From Yamagishiella unicocca (lineage: Eukaryota; Chlorophyta; Chlorophyceae; Chlamydomonadales; Volvocaceae), in assembly GCA_003116995.1 (NCBI GenBank), contig BDSL01000012.1, positions 434,001 through 498,000 on the forward strand: a DNA stretch of 64,000 nucleotides. Direction: 5' to 3'. The translations under genes and the position numbers were made by a program. Shown here piece after piece: positions 1 to 11,400 of this stretch (positions within the stretch are counted from its first letter, which is position 1; every line of letters begins with the position of its first letter). Under the pieces are notes generated by a model. It had not been told where the DNA came from. It saw nothing but the letters and a program-made list of their open reading frames with translations, and did no database searches.

Positions 1-136
1 TCTGACAGCTGGCCGCATACTGGATCCGGGTTCCCCCACATTCGCTCCCACCCTTATCGCTGCCTGCACCCCCACCAGCCCAGCCCTCCCTCCCCTCATA
101 CCCTCTCACCCTGGTCGCCACCTCCCTTCGCCGCAG

Positions 137-3100
137 GTCTGCTCCGCCAAGGTCAAGAACGACATCACGTTCAAGGTGGATCCGGCCATCCCGATGGAGG
201 CATTCCGCGCGGGCGTCTTCAACGCGCTGTCCAACGGGGGCATCGCTGGGGTGTGCCCGCTGGGCCTGCTGATGGGCTCGTGGGCCGTCATGGGCGCAGC
301 GGTGAGTGGCCGGAGGTTGCAAGGAAAACCCGTATAAAAAAGAAACCCGTTTAGAACACACGTCGGGAGGGCGGGAAGGGGTGGGGGCTCCTGCGGACCG
401 CGCGGCCTCTGCGTAGGAGGAGCCCATGGGTCAGCAGCCGCGGTCCGAGCCGGGTAGCCCTGGCGGCGAGGAAAGGGCTGAGGGAAGGGCTGAGGGGACC
501 ACTACAAAGGGCTGAGGGGCGCACTACAAAGGGCTGAGGGGCACACTACAAAGCTCTCGACCCCCGGCTCGACCCCCCGCTCACCTCCGGCCAACCTCGG
601 GACCCGTCTCGCCTCTCGCACCGCCTCCCGGCACCTCCCGGCAGGTACGCGCCTTCGCACTGTCCGGCGGGGCCTTTCCGGACTGCCGCGCCTTCAGCGC
701 CGCTGTGCTGTCCGCGCTGCAGTCCGCGGGTAGCACCGCTACCGTGGGCAGCTGTGAGACTGTGCAGTACTTTGGGGCGCTGCCGACTGCAGCCGCTCGC
801 GCCGGCTCGGGCGGCGACGACGACGGCGGCGCGGGCTTCCCCTGGCTGATCATCGTGGCGGTGGTCGGCGCACTGCTGCTGGCCGCGCTGGTGGTGGCGG
901 CGATCCTGTACAGGCGGAGAAAGGTGGGGCGGCGATGTTGTACCTTCGGAAGGAGGGGGAGGGCGGGGCTACGAGGCTAGTGTGTTGTTTAATTAAATGT
1001 TGTTTGTGTTCTTCCTGCGGTGGGGAATTACTACCGCGCACTGCGCCCCCAGGAGGTGGTGTGTGATGAGGGGGCATGTGGGGGGGGGAGAGGGCCTCTG
1101 GTGGATGGGGCCAGGGAGGAGCGGGGGCAGGAGGGGAGGAGGGCAGGGCTTTAGGGGTAATGCGACGGGTTAATCTTCCAACTGTCCGCCTTGCTGTCGC
1201 CCACGCAGAAAAACTACTTCGATGTGGCAGCGCCGGCGGAGCCCGGCAAGGCCGATGAGGCGGCGCTGGCAGCTGCCGCCGGCGCCGGTGCGGGCGCTCA
1301 GCTGTGGGCGCACACCGCTGCTGCGCCGGGCGCGGGCGGTGCCGCGAAGCCGCCCCTGGCGGAAAACGGCGCCGCCGCATGGTCCCAGGACGCCACACCG
1401 TTCCTGTCCGAGGCCGGCGCCATCGCTGCCGCCGTCGCCGTCGGCGGCGGCGGCGCCGCCGCGGGCGCCGCAGGCGCCGGCGGCCTTGCGTTTTTCCGCA
1501 AGACCCAAATGGCTGGCGCAGGCACCAAGACGGCCGCCGTCATAGGGCCCTCGGGTCCGCTACCCAGCGGGGACTCCGTCGACACCATGTCGCTAGGCGG
1601 CAGCACAGGCGGCAGCGCAGGCGGAGCCGCCGACGAGGGGCACTACCTGGAGGGGGCGGCGGCGGCGGCGCTGGCGGCAGGCGCTGGCGGCGCGTCCGTC
1701 AGCAAGCCGCCGCCGCTGCCTCCGATCCGTACCGGCCTGGCCAAGCTGCCGGATCTGGACCCATCGATAGGGCAGCAGCAGCCCTTCGCCGCAAAGCCGG
1801 TCCTTCCCACCATCGCCGGCCGCGGCGGCGGCGGCGAGGAACTCGCCGGCGCCGCCGCTGGCGTCGGCGTACGAGGCAGCAGGCTCGGCTCTGGGCTGCC
1901 GCCCGTCCCAGCCCACAAGGCGGGGCTTCCCGCGCTGGCAATCCCTACCGGGGCCGCCGCCAGCGCCAACCCCTTCGCCAAGCCCGTGCTGCCCGACGTG
2001 CACCCGAGCGCCGCCTCCGCCTCCGCCACGAGGGCCGCGGTCGGAGGCTCGGTCGGCGCCGTCCTCCCTGGAGTACCGCCCACGGCATCGCTGGACGAGG
2101 CGGCGGCTAGGGACATGGAGCAGTTTGGCGGCGCGGTGGGTTGTCGTACCTGAGCTGCTGCTGGTGCCGCGTTGCGGGCCGGGGAGTGTAGACGAGGAGT
2201 GTGGTGCGGGCTTGGATGTAGGAGCCCTGGGTGCGCTGTTCTGCTGCCGACCTTGCTTCACCCGGCACTTGCCGGCCCCTAGAAGCGCACTCACCTGTGG
2301 GCCTGAATCCCCATTCGGCTCCCCAGTCCCCAACTGCCTTCCTCCCCTCCCCTTCCCTCCCCCCCGTCCCTCCCTTCCTTCACCGCCTGCTGCAGGAGAA
2401 CGCAAAGCAGCGCCGTGGCAGCGCCAACGGCCTCTTCGTGCGCGCCAGCGACGCGGCGGGTGCGGGGGGCGCCATGTCGCTCAAGGTGCCCACGCTTCCG
2501 GTGGGTGCGGGTGTCTGGGACAGGGGTGGCGGTGGCTGGGGTGGAGCGAGGTGTATACGGCGGCGATGTGCGTCCCCACCACTTGTCAGCCAAATCTTTG
2601 GTACTCTTCCTGACTGTCCTGACCCTCCGCCCTCTTCCTGACTGTCCTAACCCTCCGCCCTCTGCCTGCCCTGGCATCGGCCTTGCAGGACGCATCGATG
2701 GAGCTGCCCGCCGGCGTCACAGCCGGCGCGTCGACGGAGGGCGCAGCCGCCGGCATCGGCGGCACCGGCGGCATCGGCGGCACCGGCGGCCTCGACGCCG
2801 CCGCTGGAGCCGCTGCCGGAGCCGGCGCCACCGCCGCCGCCGCCGCCGCCCCCTCCAAGGGCATCTTCTCACGCTTCTTCGGCGGCGCCTTCAAGGGCGC
2901 GCCTCCCCCGGACAGCGGACACCCACCGCACGCCAATCAGGAGCTGCCGACCTTGGCGCAGCTGGATAAAGAGGCCGCGGCGGCGGCCGCCGTGGCGGCC
3001 GCCGCCGCCGCTGGCGGCGTCGTACGGGGGGGCTCACGTGGCAGCAATGCCTCGGGCGCCAGCGGAGGCTCCAGGACCGTATCCGGGTCCGGTGTGGGAG

Positions 3101-5635
3101 CCGTGGGGTTGGAGCTGGCGGCCGCGGCCACAGTGGGTGTGGGCGCGGCGGCGGGTGCGGACCATATGGAGGGCAGCGGCCCGCGCACCGGGGCGCGGTT
3201 GTGGGGGCAGAGCGACGCGGAGGCGGGCGTCGGTGCGGGCGCGGCGGCGGCGGCAGCTGGCGGCAGCCGACTCGGCAGCCTGCCGTCTGTGTTCATGAAG
3301 CCTAACGCCGCGTACAAGGCACCTAGAGGGACGGAGGAGTTCGATGGTAGCGACGGCGGCGCCACGCACGGATTTGGAGCCGCTGCTGGTGCTGGCGCTG
3401 GCGCCGCCGCTGGCGGCAACCGCACTGTTCGGTTCAACCGCCCAGGGGATGCAATGGGCGGTGGAATGGACACGGGGGGTGGCGGAGCGGCAGCGGCGGG
3501 CGCCGCCGCAGGCACGGGCGCCGCCGCTGGCGGCAACCGCACAATCCGCTTCAACCGCCCGGGCGACGGCGCCAACGGCGGGATAGACGACGGTGATGAA
3601 GCCGCTGCAGCAGCAGCAGCTGCGGCGGCGGCGGGCCACGGCGGCGGCCGCAGTGTACGGCACTTCCAACGGCCCGAGGGCAAGGAGACTTCCGGCATGG
3701 ATTCGGAGCAGCCACCGCCGGACCTGCCGTCAGAGAGCAACTCGCCCACCAAGAGCGGCTTACCGCCTCACCTCCGCGACTTCCACAGGTAGGGTGGGCT
3801 GGCTGGCTGGCTCGTTGACTGTCTGGCTGGTTGATTGGCTGCTTGTCGCACTGGCCTCGCCCCCCATAATGCAGCCCCTCCCCTCAGCACACACGAGTCC
3901 ACTGCGTGGGCGGGCGGGTGGCCTGCCTTCTGAGCCGGGTGGGCTCATGTGTGCGGAGGGGAGGGGCTGCATTACCGGTATGCGGGTCTAGGCCAGTGCT
4001 GTTGTGTGAGCCCTGTGTCGTGCCTTTGGGGGCAGACCATCATCGTCGTACGCCCTGCACAGTGACGTGGCGCCGCTGGCTCGCGACACAGTGGGCTGTG
4101 TTTTTGGCAGCCACGGACCCTCGCACTCTGCCGCGGGTGCCCTGCCCTGCTGCCTGACTCTGCTGCCCGGCTGCGTTCGCCCTGCTGCTCCAGGCCGGGG
4201 ATGGGGGAGCACGATGGCAGCCTGGATCCCGAGGCGGCAGCGGCGGCGGCGGCAGCGGCGGGCGGCGCCGCTGCCTCTGCGGCTGCCCCGGCCAAGCAGC
4301 AGCGCAAGATCAAGTTCGCCGACGACGTACGTGCGGCAGCGTGCGCACAGCGGCCACCGCGGCCACTGCCACCTTGACGTGCCGGAAAACAACTGCCCTG
4401 ACCTCACATGACCTGACCTGACCTTACATGACGCGACGCGACATGGCATGACCTCACATGAGATGGCGTGATATGACATGGCATGACACGACATGCCTGG
4501 CCTGAAGCGGTGTCTGAGCCGCGCCGATGGATGCCCATCGTAACTTGTCTTTCCCGCCGCCTGCCCGCCGTCGCCCCCTCGCTCCTGGCCTGCTGCGCGC
4601 TTCCCAGTCACACCGAAAGGGCCTCCACACCTAGAACGACCCCAACGTCCCCCAACCCGCCCGGCGCTGTGCCCCTGACGTCACTCATCACGTCCCCCTA
4701 CCACCCATCCAACCTACCCACCACAGGTCCCCGGCAATACGCCCGGGGAGGAGGAGGAGGGGGAGGACAAGGACCGACCCCCCGCGGACGGACCGTCTGG
4801 CAGGAAGGGATCCACGGTACGTATGCTCGCAGCTCCTAGTCACCAGACCCACTCGTGCCGCAGACACCGTCACCCTGCGCGCTCCGCCAGCCCCCACGGC
4901 CGCTGGGAAACCCGCTCCCTGCGGCCCATGGCCATGTGCCATCCACTGGGAGCCACTGCCCCACTTCCTCCCGTACGCAACTTGGCAACCAAGCCCGCCC
5001 AACCCATCCCTAATCCAACCAGTACTACTCTGCTCACCTACCCCACCCCCGCCTGCCCACCTGCCCCATCCCCGCCCGCCCACCTACCCCACCCCCGCCC
5101 ATCAGGACCACGGGGGGCGCAGCGTGCGGCAGTTCAAGTTCGCCGCCGACATGCGGAACAGCTCCATGCCTCGGGAGCTGGACGAGGACGAGCTGGACGA
5201 GGAGGACGACGAGGCGCTACCCGAGGGGGCCACCGAGGAGGTGCGGGAGGGGTGGAGAGGGACAGACGGGAGGGGGAGCGGTCGCTTTGACGGACGTGTG
5301 GTGGTGCGCTCCGCCGGGCCTCACCACCCTGCCTCAGTAAGCCCCGACCGGGATGGGGTCGGGTGCAAGCCGCCGAGTGCGCCCCCGTTCCGTGTTGCTC
5401 AGGGGGTCTGTCAACGCGGTGCGTCCCCATACCCGCCCACCCCGTGCAGGAGCGCCGGCTGCACGCCATGCGGCACGCGGCGCAAGGCCCCTCGTACGGC
5501 GATGAGAGGATCGGGCCCGTGGATCAGATCCAGCTGCAGCGGGAGCAGCGGCGGCGCGCGCTGCTGGAGCAGATGAAGAACAACGCGTGGGGCGGCTCCT
5601 TCCGGCCGGAGGCGCGAGGGGAGGATGCCGCCTGA
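137..5635 (+). CDS. Single-pass membrane protein with long Ala/Gly-rich tail (5' partial)
   Basis: Nine exons join in phase: 137-301, 645-923, 1209-2135, 2396-2500, 2689-3788, 4194-4326, 4727-4816, 5106-5240 and 5450-5635 (TGA). That gives about 1,039 visible residues; earlier exons lie left of the window. The first two exons encode a Cys-containing, probably extracellular region (start VCSAKVKNDITFKV). A transmembrane helix follows at about 837-911 (FPWLIIVAVVGALLLAALVV) and then basic YRRRK, which fits type I topology with the tail in the cytosol. The tail is mostly Ala/Gly runs. It carries repeated short motifs (RTVRFNRP, RTIRFNRP, RSVRHFQRP, RKIKFADD, RSVRQFKF) and an acidic stretch (ELDEDELDEEDDE). 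I do not recognise the family. An in-frame TAG at 3790-3792 would end the protein there if the 3788 donor were not used. The downstream phase match and continued motif spacing support splicing. Confidence 0.72.
319..360 (+). repeat. Copy of dispersed intronic element
   Basis: This segment of the intron after exon 137-301 reads ACCCGTATAAAAAAG followed by AAACCCGTTTAGAACACA. It matches the element seen near 18541, 20448, 21898, 42449 and 58313 (consensus roughly GACCCGTGGATGCGAG then AAAAAACCGTTTAGAAC). Confidence 0.5.
476..552 (+). repeat. Short tandem repeat, ~23 bp unit
   Basis: About three copies of a unit containing GGGCTGAGGGGCACTACAAA lie in the same intron. They are non-coding. Confidence 0.7.
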
Positions 5636-8407
5636 GTGGACGGTGCAGCAGCTTGATGGCTGCTGGCTGAGGCTGCTGGCTGAGACTGCTGGCTGAGGCT
5701 GCTGGCTGAGACTGCTGGCGGCTGGGATGCGGACTGGGTGGCTTCTTTCCCGGCAGAGGCGTATACGTCGTGTGCGTGAGTCATGTGTGTCAACTCATAC
5801 ACACATACCGGTACCCAACTTAAAACATACCGGTACCCACGTACCGGTATGTGGGTACGCAAGCACCCCGCGCTGGGGGCGCACCACTGCGAGAGCCGCC
5901 TGGGTGGGTCGCCGCCAGTTGGTGGCTGCCTGCGTAGCACCCCGCGTCCGCGACCTTCACGAGCGGATACGGAGGGGATGCTGGCGACAACGGGGCCATT
6001 CATGTGTTCGGTTGCGGGTTGGGATGGGTTGGGGAAAGGAACCTTCCCCCGCCGCCCCTCGCCCTCCCCGCCGTGTGCCGCCGTATGGCTTCCCTGGGGT
6101 TTGTTTTGCACGGGGGGCATGGGATTTGCCGTCCCCAACTGTAGCTAAGATGGGGCAACACTCATTCCGTTGCGGCTTATGCAGAACTGACATACTTGTA
6201 CTGCATTCTTACATAAGGTGCCCGCGCGCGATGATGACCGCGATGATGACCGCCAGGGCGGTTTGATGTAGTTGGATTTTGTTTTGGATTTGGCGTGGCT
6301 GGGGGACTGTACAGCTCCAACCCCAGCCCCTACCACAGCGTCGGCGCATTTACATACGCGCCGAGCAGGCGGGCCCGGTCATTACATGCCGGGCCGTACA
6401 CGACCCATACACCCATTGCGCAATGCCGTGCATAACCCATATACCCGCATGCGGCTTCGTGATGGGATCCATCACATGCGCGTCGTACTGTCGTACCCCC
6501 TCTTTTCCACAATGTCGGGTCCGATGCCAACGGGCTCGCTGCGCATTGCTGCGACGCTAGGCGCTCGGCGCCAGGCATCATGGTGCCGTACACGGTGCGC
6601 TGTGGCCCTCCTCCTCTTTACGGCTGTCTGTACAATGGAGAGGTTGCGGTGGGGCGTGCCGCTGACACGTGATGACACGGTGGTTGTCCGTGCGTGTGGC
6701 GTGTTGAAACCGCAACCGAATGTGTGATGAAGAAGCGTCGCTTGCATTTGATACGCCGCAGCGAGCGGAGTACAGTGGCATGAACGTGAGGACTCACTTG
6801 TGCCCGTAAGATGGGTCTATCATAAATACGATGCGGCCAGGCGGCCACGACACGTGTGTGGAGCCGTCATGAACTCATATTAGGGTTGTTGCGGCCGGAG
6901 GGAGCTTTGCCGCTGCCACAGCAACACGCAGCAGGCTATCATTTGGAGTGCTGCTGGCGCGGCAATCAGTTGTTGGGGTCGTTTGGACGATGTTTGGACC
7001 CCTCTGGTGTTGGACCCAGGGGTAGCGTCTTGCGCTGGCGCTATGATGGCGCTATGATGTCCGGGCGGAAGGGCGCCGGTCGAACGGCGTCGCGCTGGCA
7101 ACCAAAATCCTCAGCATGCCTCCCTTGTTGCGTATCCTGCCAAAGGACACCACTCCTCGCCTCGTTGTCGCCTGGGAGCCAATGCAACGCCGTAGCCACG
7201 GCTTGCAACTTAACGTCGGTTGGAACTATTGTTTTGTGTGAGGCGCCAGCACTCGGCGGCCTGGTTGGTGAGGTTGTGGTGTTGCTCGCCCTGCATCAGG
7301 TGGGGGGGGGCCTACCGCGTCGTATCGCGGAAGTGGTCCCCCCTGCCCGGGCTACCCATGGGCATTTGTATATAGCGGTGTCCGCATGTGTGTGCAGTAA
7401 AGTCGTGCGCTAGTCGTGCAAAGGATGACGATGCTTCGCGTTCCTTCTTTCAGGCCTTCGGCTGCATACTGGCTCAATCCTCCCCGACCCATGTTGCCAT
7501 ACCGCAAGCTAGTTCGGAAGGAACCTCCACGACGGAAAACAATCATGGTGGTGGGCCCGTCTCTGCCGTATGGATTCGATTCGCGCTAACTGGGGGGTCT
7601 GGGGCAGCGCTAACAGCGTCAAGTAATTGTGGATAGGTCAGGCCTCAAGCTGTGATAAATCACACGGTGCTCTTGTGGCCCGCTTTTGCAGTTACGGAGT
7701 CCGTAGCTTGCGACGGCATGTGATCCTATGTGACAGACCCACGGACATGGACTGCGTGAGTGGATTCCTTACATGCGGCTGATTGCTTACCAACTTCCAA
7801 ATTATTTGAAGGTTGCACTGAACCTCATGCGCCCAGCTTCCACAAAATGGCGTATTGGAGCTAAAATAGTTCGTTAGGTTACGCCAAAATCGACAAAAAT
7901 AGCCCTTATCCATGCCAGCAGCCTCCGATCAACATAAGATAATCGATTGGACACCACGCAACCATGGTCGAACATACGATGAAGTGCCTGGGGTTCTTCG
8001 CAGCCTAGCCACGAAGCTGCCAGCCGTCTGACAGCCGCCTGACCACGCTGTATCATTTCTAGTGACACACCAAAGTGCATGTAAAAATCTACAACGTTCA
8101 TTCTTCATCTTACGGTGTTGTATAAAGGGCTTGTCAACGGTCTCTTGTATCGCCATACGATTAGGAGTTCACGTACCGGTATTACGAGTCGTCTTTGAGA
8201 GCATCCATGCGCATTATATAACATCTTATCATTATGCTTGAACTGATGTATGTTTTCTTGCGGCGGCACATACCCGGTAGGCTCGTCCCCTCGTGGTAGA
8301 AGCCGTTCGGCCTCGTGTACTGCCAGGTCGCTTCCACGGTCTGTCTCCGCAAACTACTGATATGGCAGCTCTTTGAATCCTGAAAGCACATCTGTTTATG
8401 ACAGCAA
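5636..8407. other. Intergenic: 3' flank of the first gene and 5' flank of the ankyrin-RING gene
   Basis: No exon chain could be built on either strand. The first 90 bases hold about five copies of a CTGCTGGCTGAGG unit, probably 3' UTR. A perfect 11-base inverted repeat sits at 5826-5851. From about 7,650 the sequence becomes richer in A+T, as expected for a promoter/5' UTR region ahead of the ATG at 8408. Confidence 0.55.
5826..5851. repeat. Perfect inverted repeat around ACCGGT
   Basis: CATACCGGTAC and its exact reverse complement GTACCGGTATG are separated by four bases (CCAC). Two further TACCGGTACC-like sites lie just upstream (5806-5816 and nearby). It could be a hairpin or a decayed repeat end; function unknown. 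Confidence 0.6.
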
Positions 8408-11400
8408 ATGGGGCTCGGCATCTCGTTGTGCATGGCCCCGGATGATGAATACATTCCTGCAGCGGACTTGGCGCGCGCTCTGGATTCTGGCGATCATGCA
8501 ACTGTCCTGAACTGCTTGCGTGAGAGGCCGTATCTTCTGTCCCAGAAATGCTTGCCGTCTGGGAACACCATATGGCATCACCTTGCACGCAGCGGTGACG
8601 CCCAGTTGCTTGCTGCCCTCTTCACGCTTGTGGAGCAAGCTTCTTACCACAGGCAGCACCAGCACCTGCAATCGCATCGTCCGCCCCCACCGGTGATTCA
8701 GCAGCGGAGCACCAGACGTGCGGCTGTGGCCGCGCTGGCGTCTGTGGCGCGGTCAAACGACGTGCCTCTCGAAGTGATTCCAGTGTTTTCCACTCGCCAC
8801 AGAAACCTCACAGATGCCCAGGTCGCTATGGGGGGCGCTGGGGCAACAGCTTTGTCAGCAGCAGCAGCTGTGGCAGTAGCCCCGGCAGCGGCGCATGGCC
8901 CTGCAAGTGGGCCCGCGGGTCAGGAATTCATCGGACGTCCACGGCGCTCCACTCTCAGCCTCGACGGGGACGACGCGGGGGCTGAAGAAACCGGCTCCAG
9001 CTCAGTCGACCTTCTGGGCTCCTGGGTGGCGAACCAGCACCAGCTCCCAGCCCTCCAGCCCGCCGCCTCGGCGGGGCGGCTGGTTGCGGAACGCACCGCC
9101 AGCATCACCAGCACGGGCAGCACCGGCTGGCTGGTGGCGACCTCCGAAGGGACCCTGCGGTCCCGCCGCCAGACCACCACCGCCATCGGAAGTGCTATCC
9201 CCACCTCCGCCTTCACCGCGGCCTCGGCCTCCGCCACCCCGCTGTGGGGTCTCGCCCCCCCCCGTCATCCCGCGCTGCTGCGAGCCCTCAGCCGCTCCAG
9301 CGCAGTGCAACCAGTCCCACTGGACTTCGCAGCCGCCGCGCCGTTGGAACCGGATTCTGATCCGGATTCCAACCCGGCACCCGGCGCGCCGGCGCATCAA
9401 CCGTCGCGGTCGCCGTCGCCGTTGCCGCCGGCTGGGAGCTCTCCTGCGCCCGGGAGCAGCGAGCGGCGTTGGCTGTCCTGGCGGCGCATGTCCGGCGGCG
9501 TCAGCGGCGTCAGCGGCGCCGTCAGTCGGAGCAGCAGTCGCAGCGGCAGCAGCGGCGGCGGCGGCCATGGAAACGGCCATGGAAACGGCGCCGTGCCCGC
9601 CGCCCGGCCTGACCTCGCTCGGCCCGGCGCGGCGGCGCTAGCTGCCATGCTGAGCAGCCGCAACAGCAAGGGCCAGACGCCGCTGATGCTGGCCTGCTCA
9701 CACGGCCAGGCCACCATGGTCGCACTCCTGCTGCGCAAGGTGTGCTCCCGGTCCCCGGGGTGAAGACGGTTGCCAGCGCTTGAGGTTGTAGCTACAGTCG
9801 GTTACGGTGTGTAGGTTGCCCGGTATGTAGGTTGCCCTGTGTGTATGCCCAACCGCCCATCCCCACCACGCCATGCCAACCCACCACGCCATGCCTTGCC
9901 CCGTGCCTTGCCCTCCGTCTCCCCCCCGCCCCCAGGGCGCCGACCCGTGGGTCGCCGATCCTTCCAAGTCCCTGACCGCCCTCCACTGCGCCTCCATCTA
10001 CGGACACTACATGTGCGCTAAGCTGCTTCTGGGGTTGCTTCCGACCAGCCCCGCGGCCCTAGCAGCCTTCACCCGCCTGCCCGAACACGTGGTGCTATCA
10101 GGTGGAGGCAGGCAGTGGTGAGTCCTTCGGAGCGGCCCGCCGACTTGCCAGCCCCCGCAGCGCACAGGCTTGCGGAGCAACTAGTGCTGCGGGCACCTGG
10201 GGAAAAGGCGGACACCCACAAGGGGCGGGGAGGAGGGACGTGCACGTCCGCGGTCGACTGCTCACCCCCATGGGAACCCCACTCACCGCCCACGTGTCAC
10301 GCGGTTGTCGTACACAACGCCAGCCCAAGGGTTAAGGCGTCAACATGAGCGAACCCCGCCCCGGCGCCGCGCCGGCGGTGACTCATGCATCGCTTGCCCA
10401 GCAACCCCTCCTCCCACCTGTTCTCCGCCACCCGCTCCCTCGCCGCCACCCAGGCTGCTGGAGGCTCGCAGCCGCAGCGGCGCCACCGCCCTCCACCTTG
10501 CCGCCGACCTCGGGCACACCTCGGTGGTGGAGCTGCTGCTGCAGTACGGCGCCGACGCGACGGCGGCGGTGGCTCCGAAGCCGCCTCTGCCGATAGTGGT
10601 GCCTCTGCGCTGCCTGCCCGCCGCTGGCGCCACGCCGCTGCACCTGGCGGCACGCAGCAACGACATGCCCACTGCCCTGGCGCTGCTGCGACACTACTAC
10701 GTGAGCAGCAACCCCCGGGAGCGGTGCGGGGTGGGGGGGAAGCAATACTGGGCTCCAGGGGGGGAGGAGTGGGCTGCCTCCAGCCGCGGGCAAAATGGGT
10801 TTCGGGGGCGCTCTAGGGGGGCAGGGCGCTGCCCCGAAACCACGCCTACCCCGCATCCGGGTGCCTGCCCCCTGCCCCTCACCTGCCCCTCCCGGATCTC
10901 CTTACCCTCTCTGCCCCCGGGGTCTCCTCTCATACCCCCCCCACACCCACTGCAATTCCTAAGTCGAGCTTCTCTGTGTCCCACCTCAGGCTCTGCTGCT
11001 GGCGGACAACCCCTCCACCCCCGACCCGCGCACCGCAGAGGACGCGCGAGGTCGGCGAGCGCACCAGATCGCGTACGCCAACCGCTCCTTCCGCCTGGCG
11101 GTTGTGCTCCGCCCCGACTACCCGCCACGGTGAGCCAAACACCGCCCAGCCACCGCAACGCGCCAAATGCCCCCCCACCGCAGCCGCCACCGCAGCCTGC
11201 ACTCCGGACGCGCGAACACACCAGCGGGCTGACTGCGGCCCCCTTTCGCACCCCTGACACACCGACAGCCCTTGCCACGTGACTTCTTAGCGCAGCCTCT
11301 TGTCCCACTGCATCCCCGGCGCCTCCGGAACCAGTCCGTCCATCCATCAGGCTGCCGCGCGCCGCCCTTACTTGCCGCCCCCTCCGCCGCTCGGTTCCAC

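Noticed and set aside
1298..2405. Long minus-strand frames opposite the first gene.
   Set aside because: They are antisense shadows of GC-rich Ala/Gly codons; the + strand exons have matching splice phases and a membrane segment.
3789..3792. Stop codon at the end of the large exon of the first gene as the true C-terminus.
   Set aside because: The TAG overlaps a good donor (CACAG|GTAGGG). Splicing to 4194 restores phase and continues the same motif series through 5635.
7874..8156. 75-codon minus-strand frames upstream of the ankyrin-RING gene.
   Set aside because: They are short, without codon bias or homology, and lie in the likely promoter/5' UTR of that gene.
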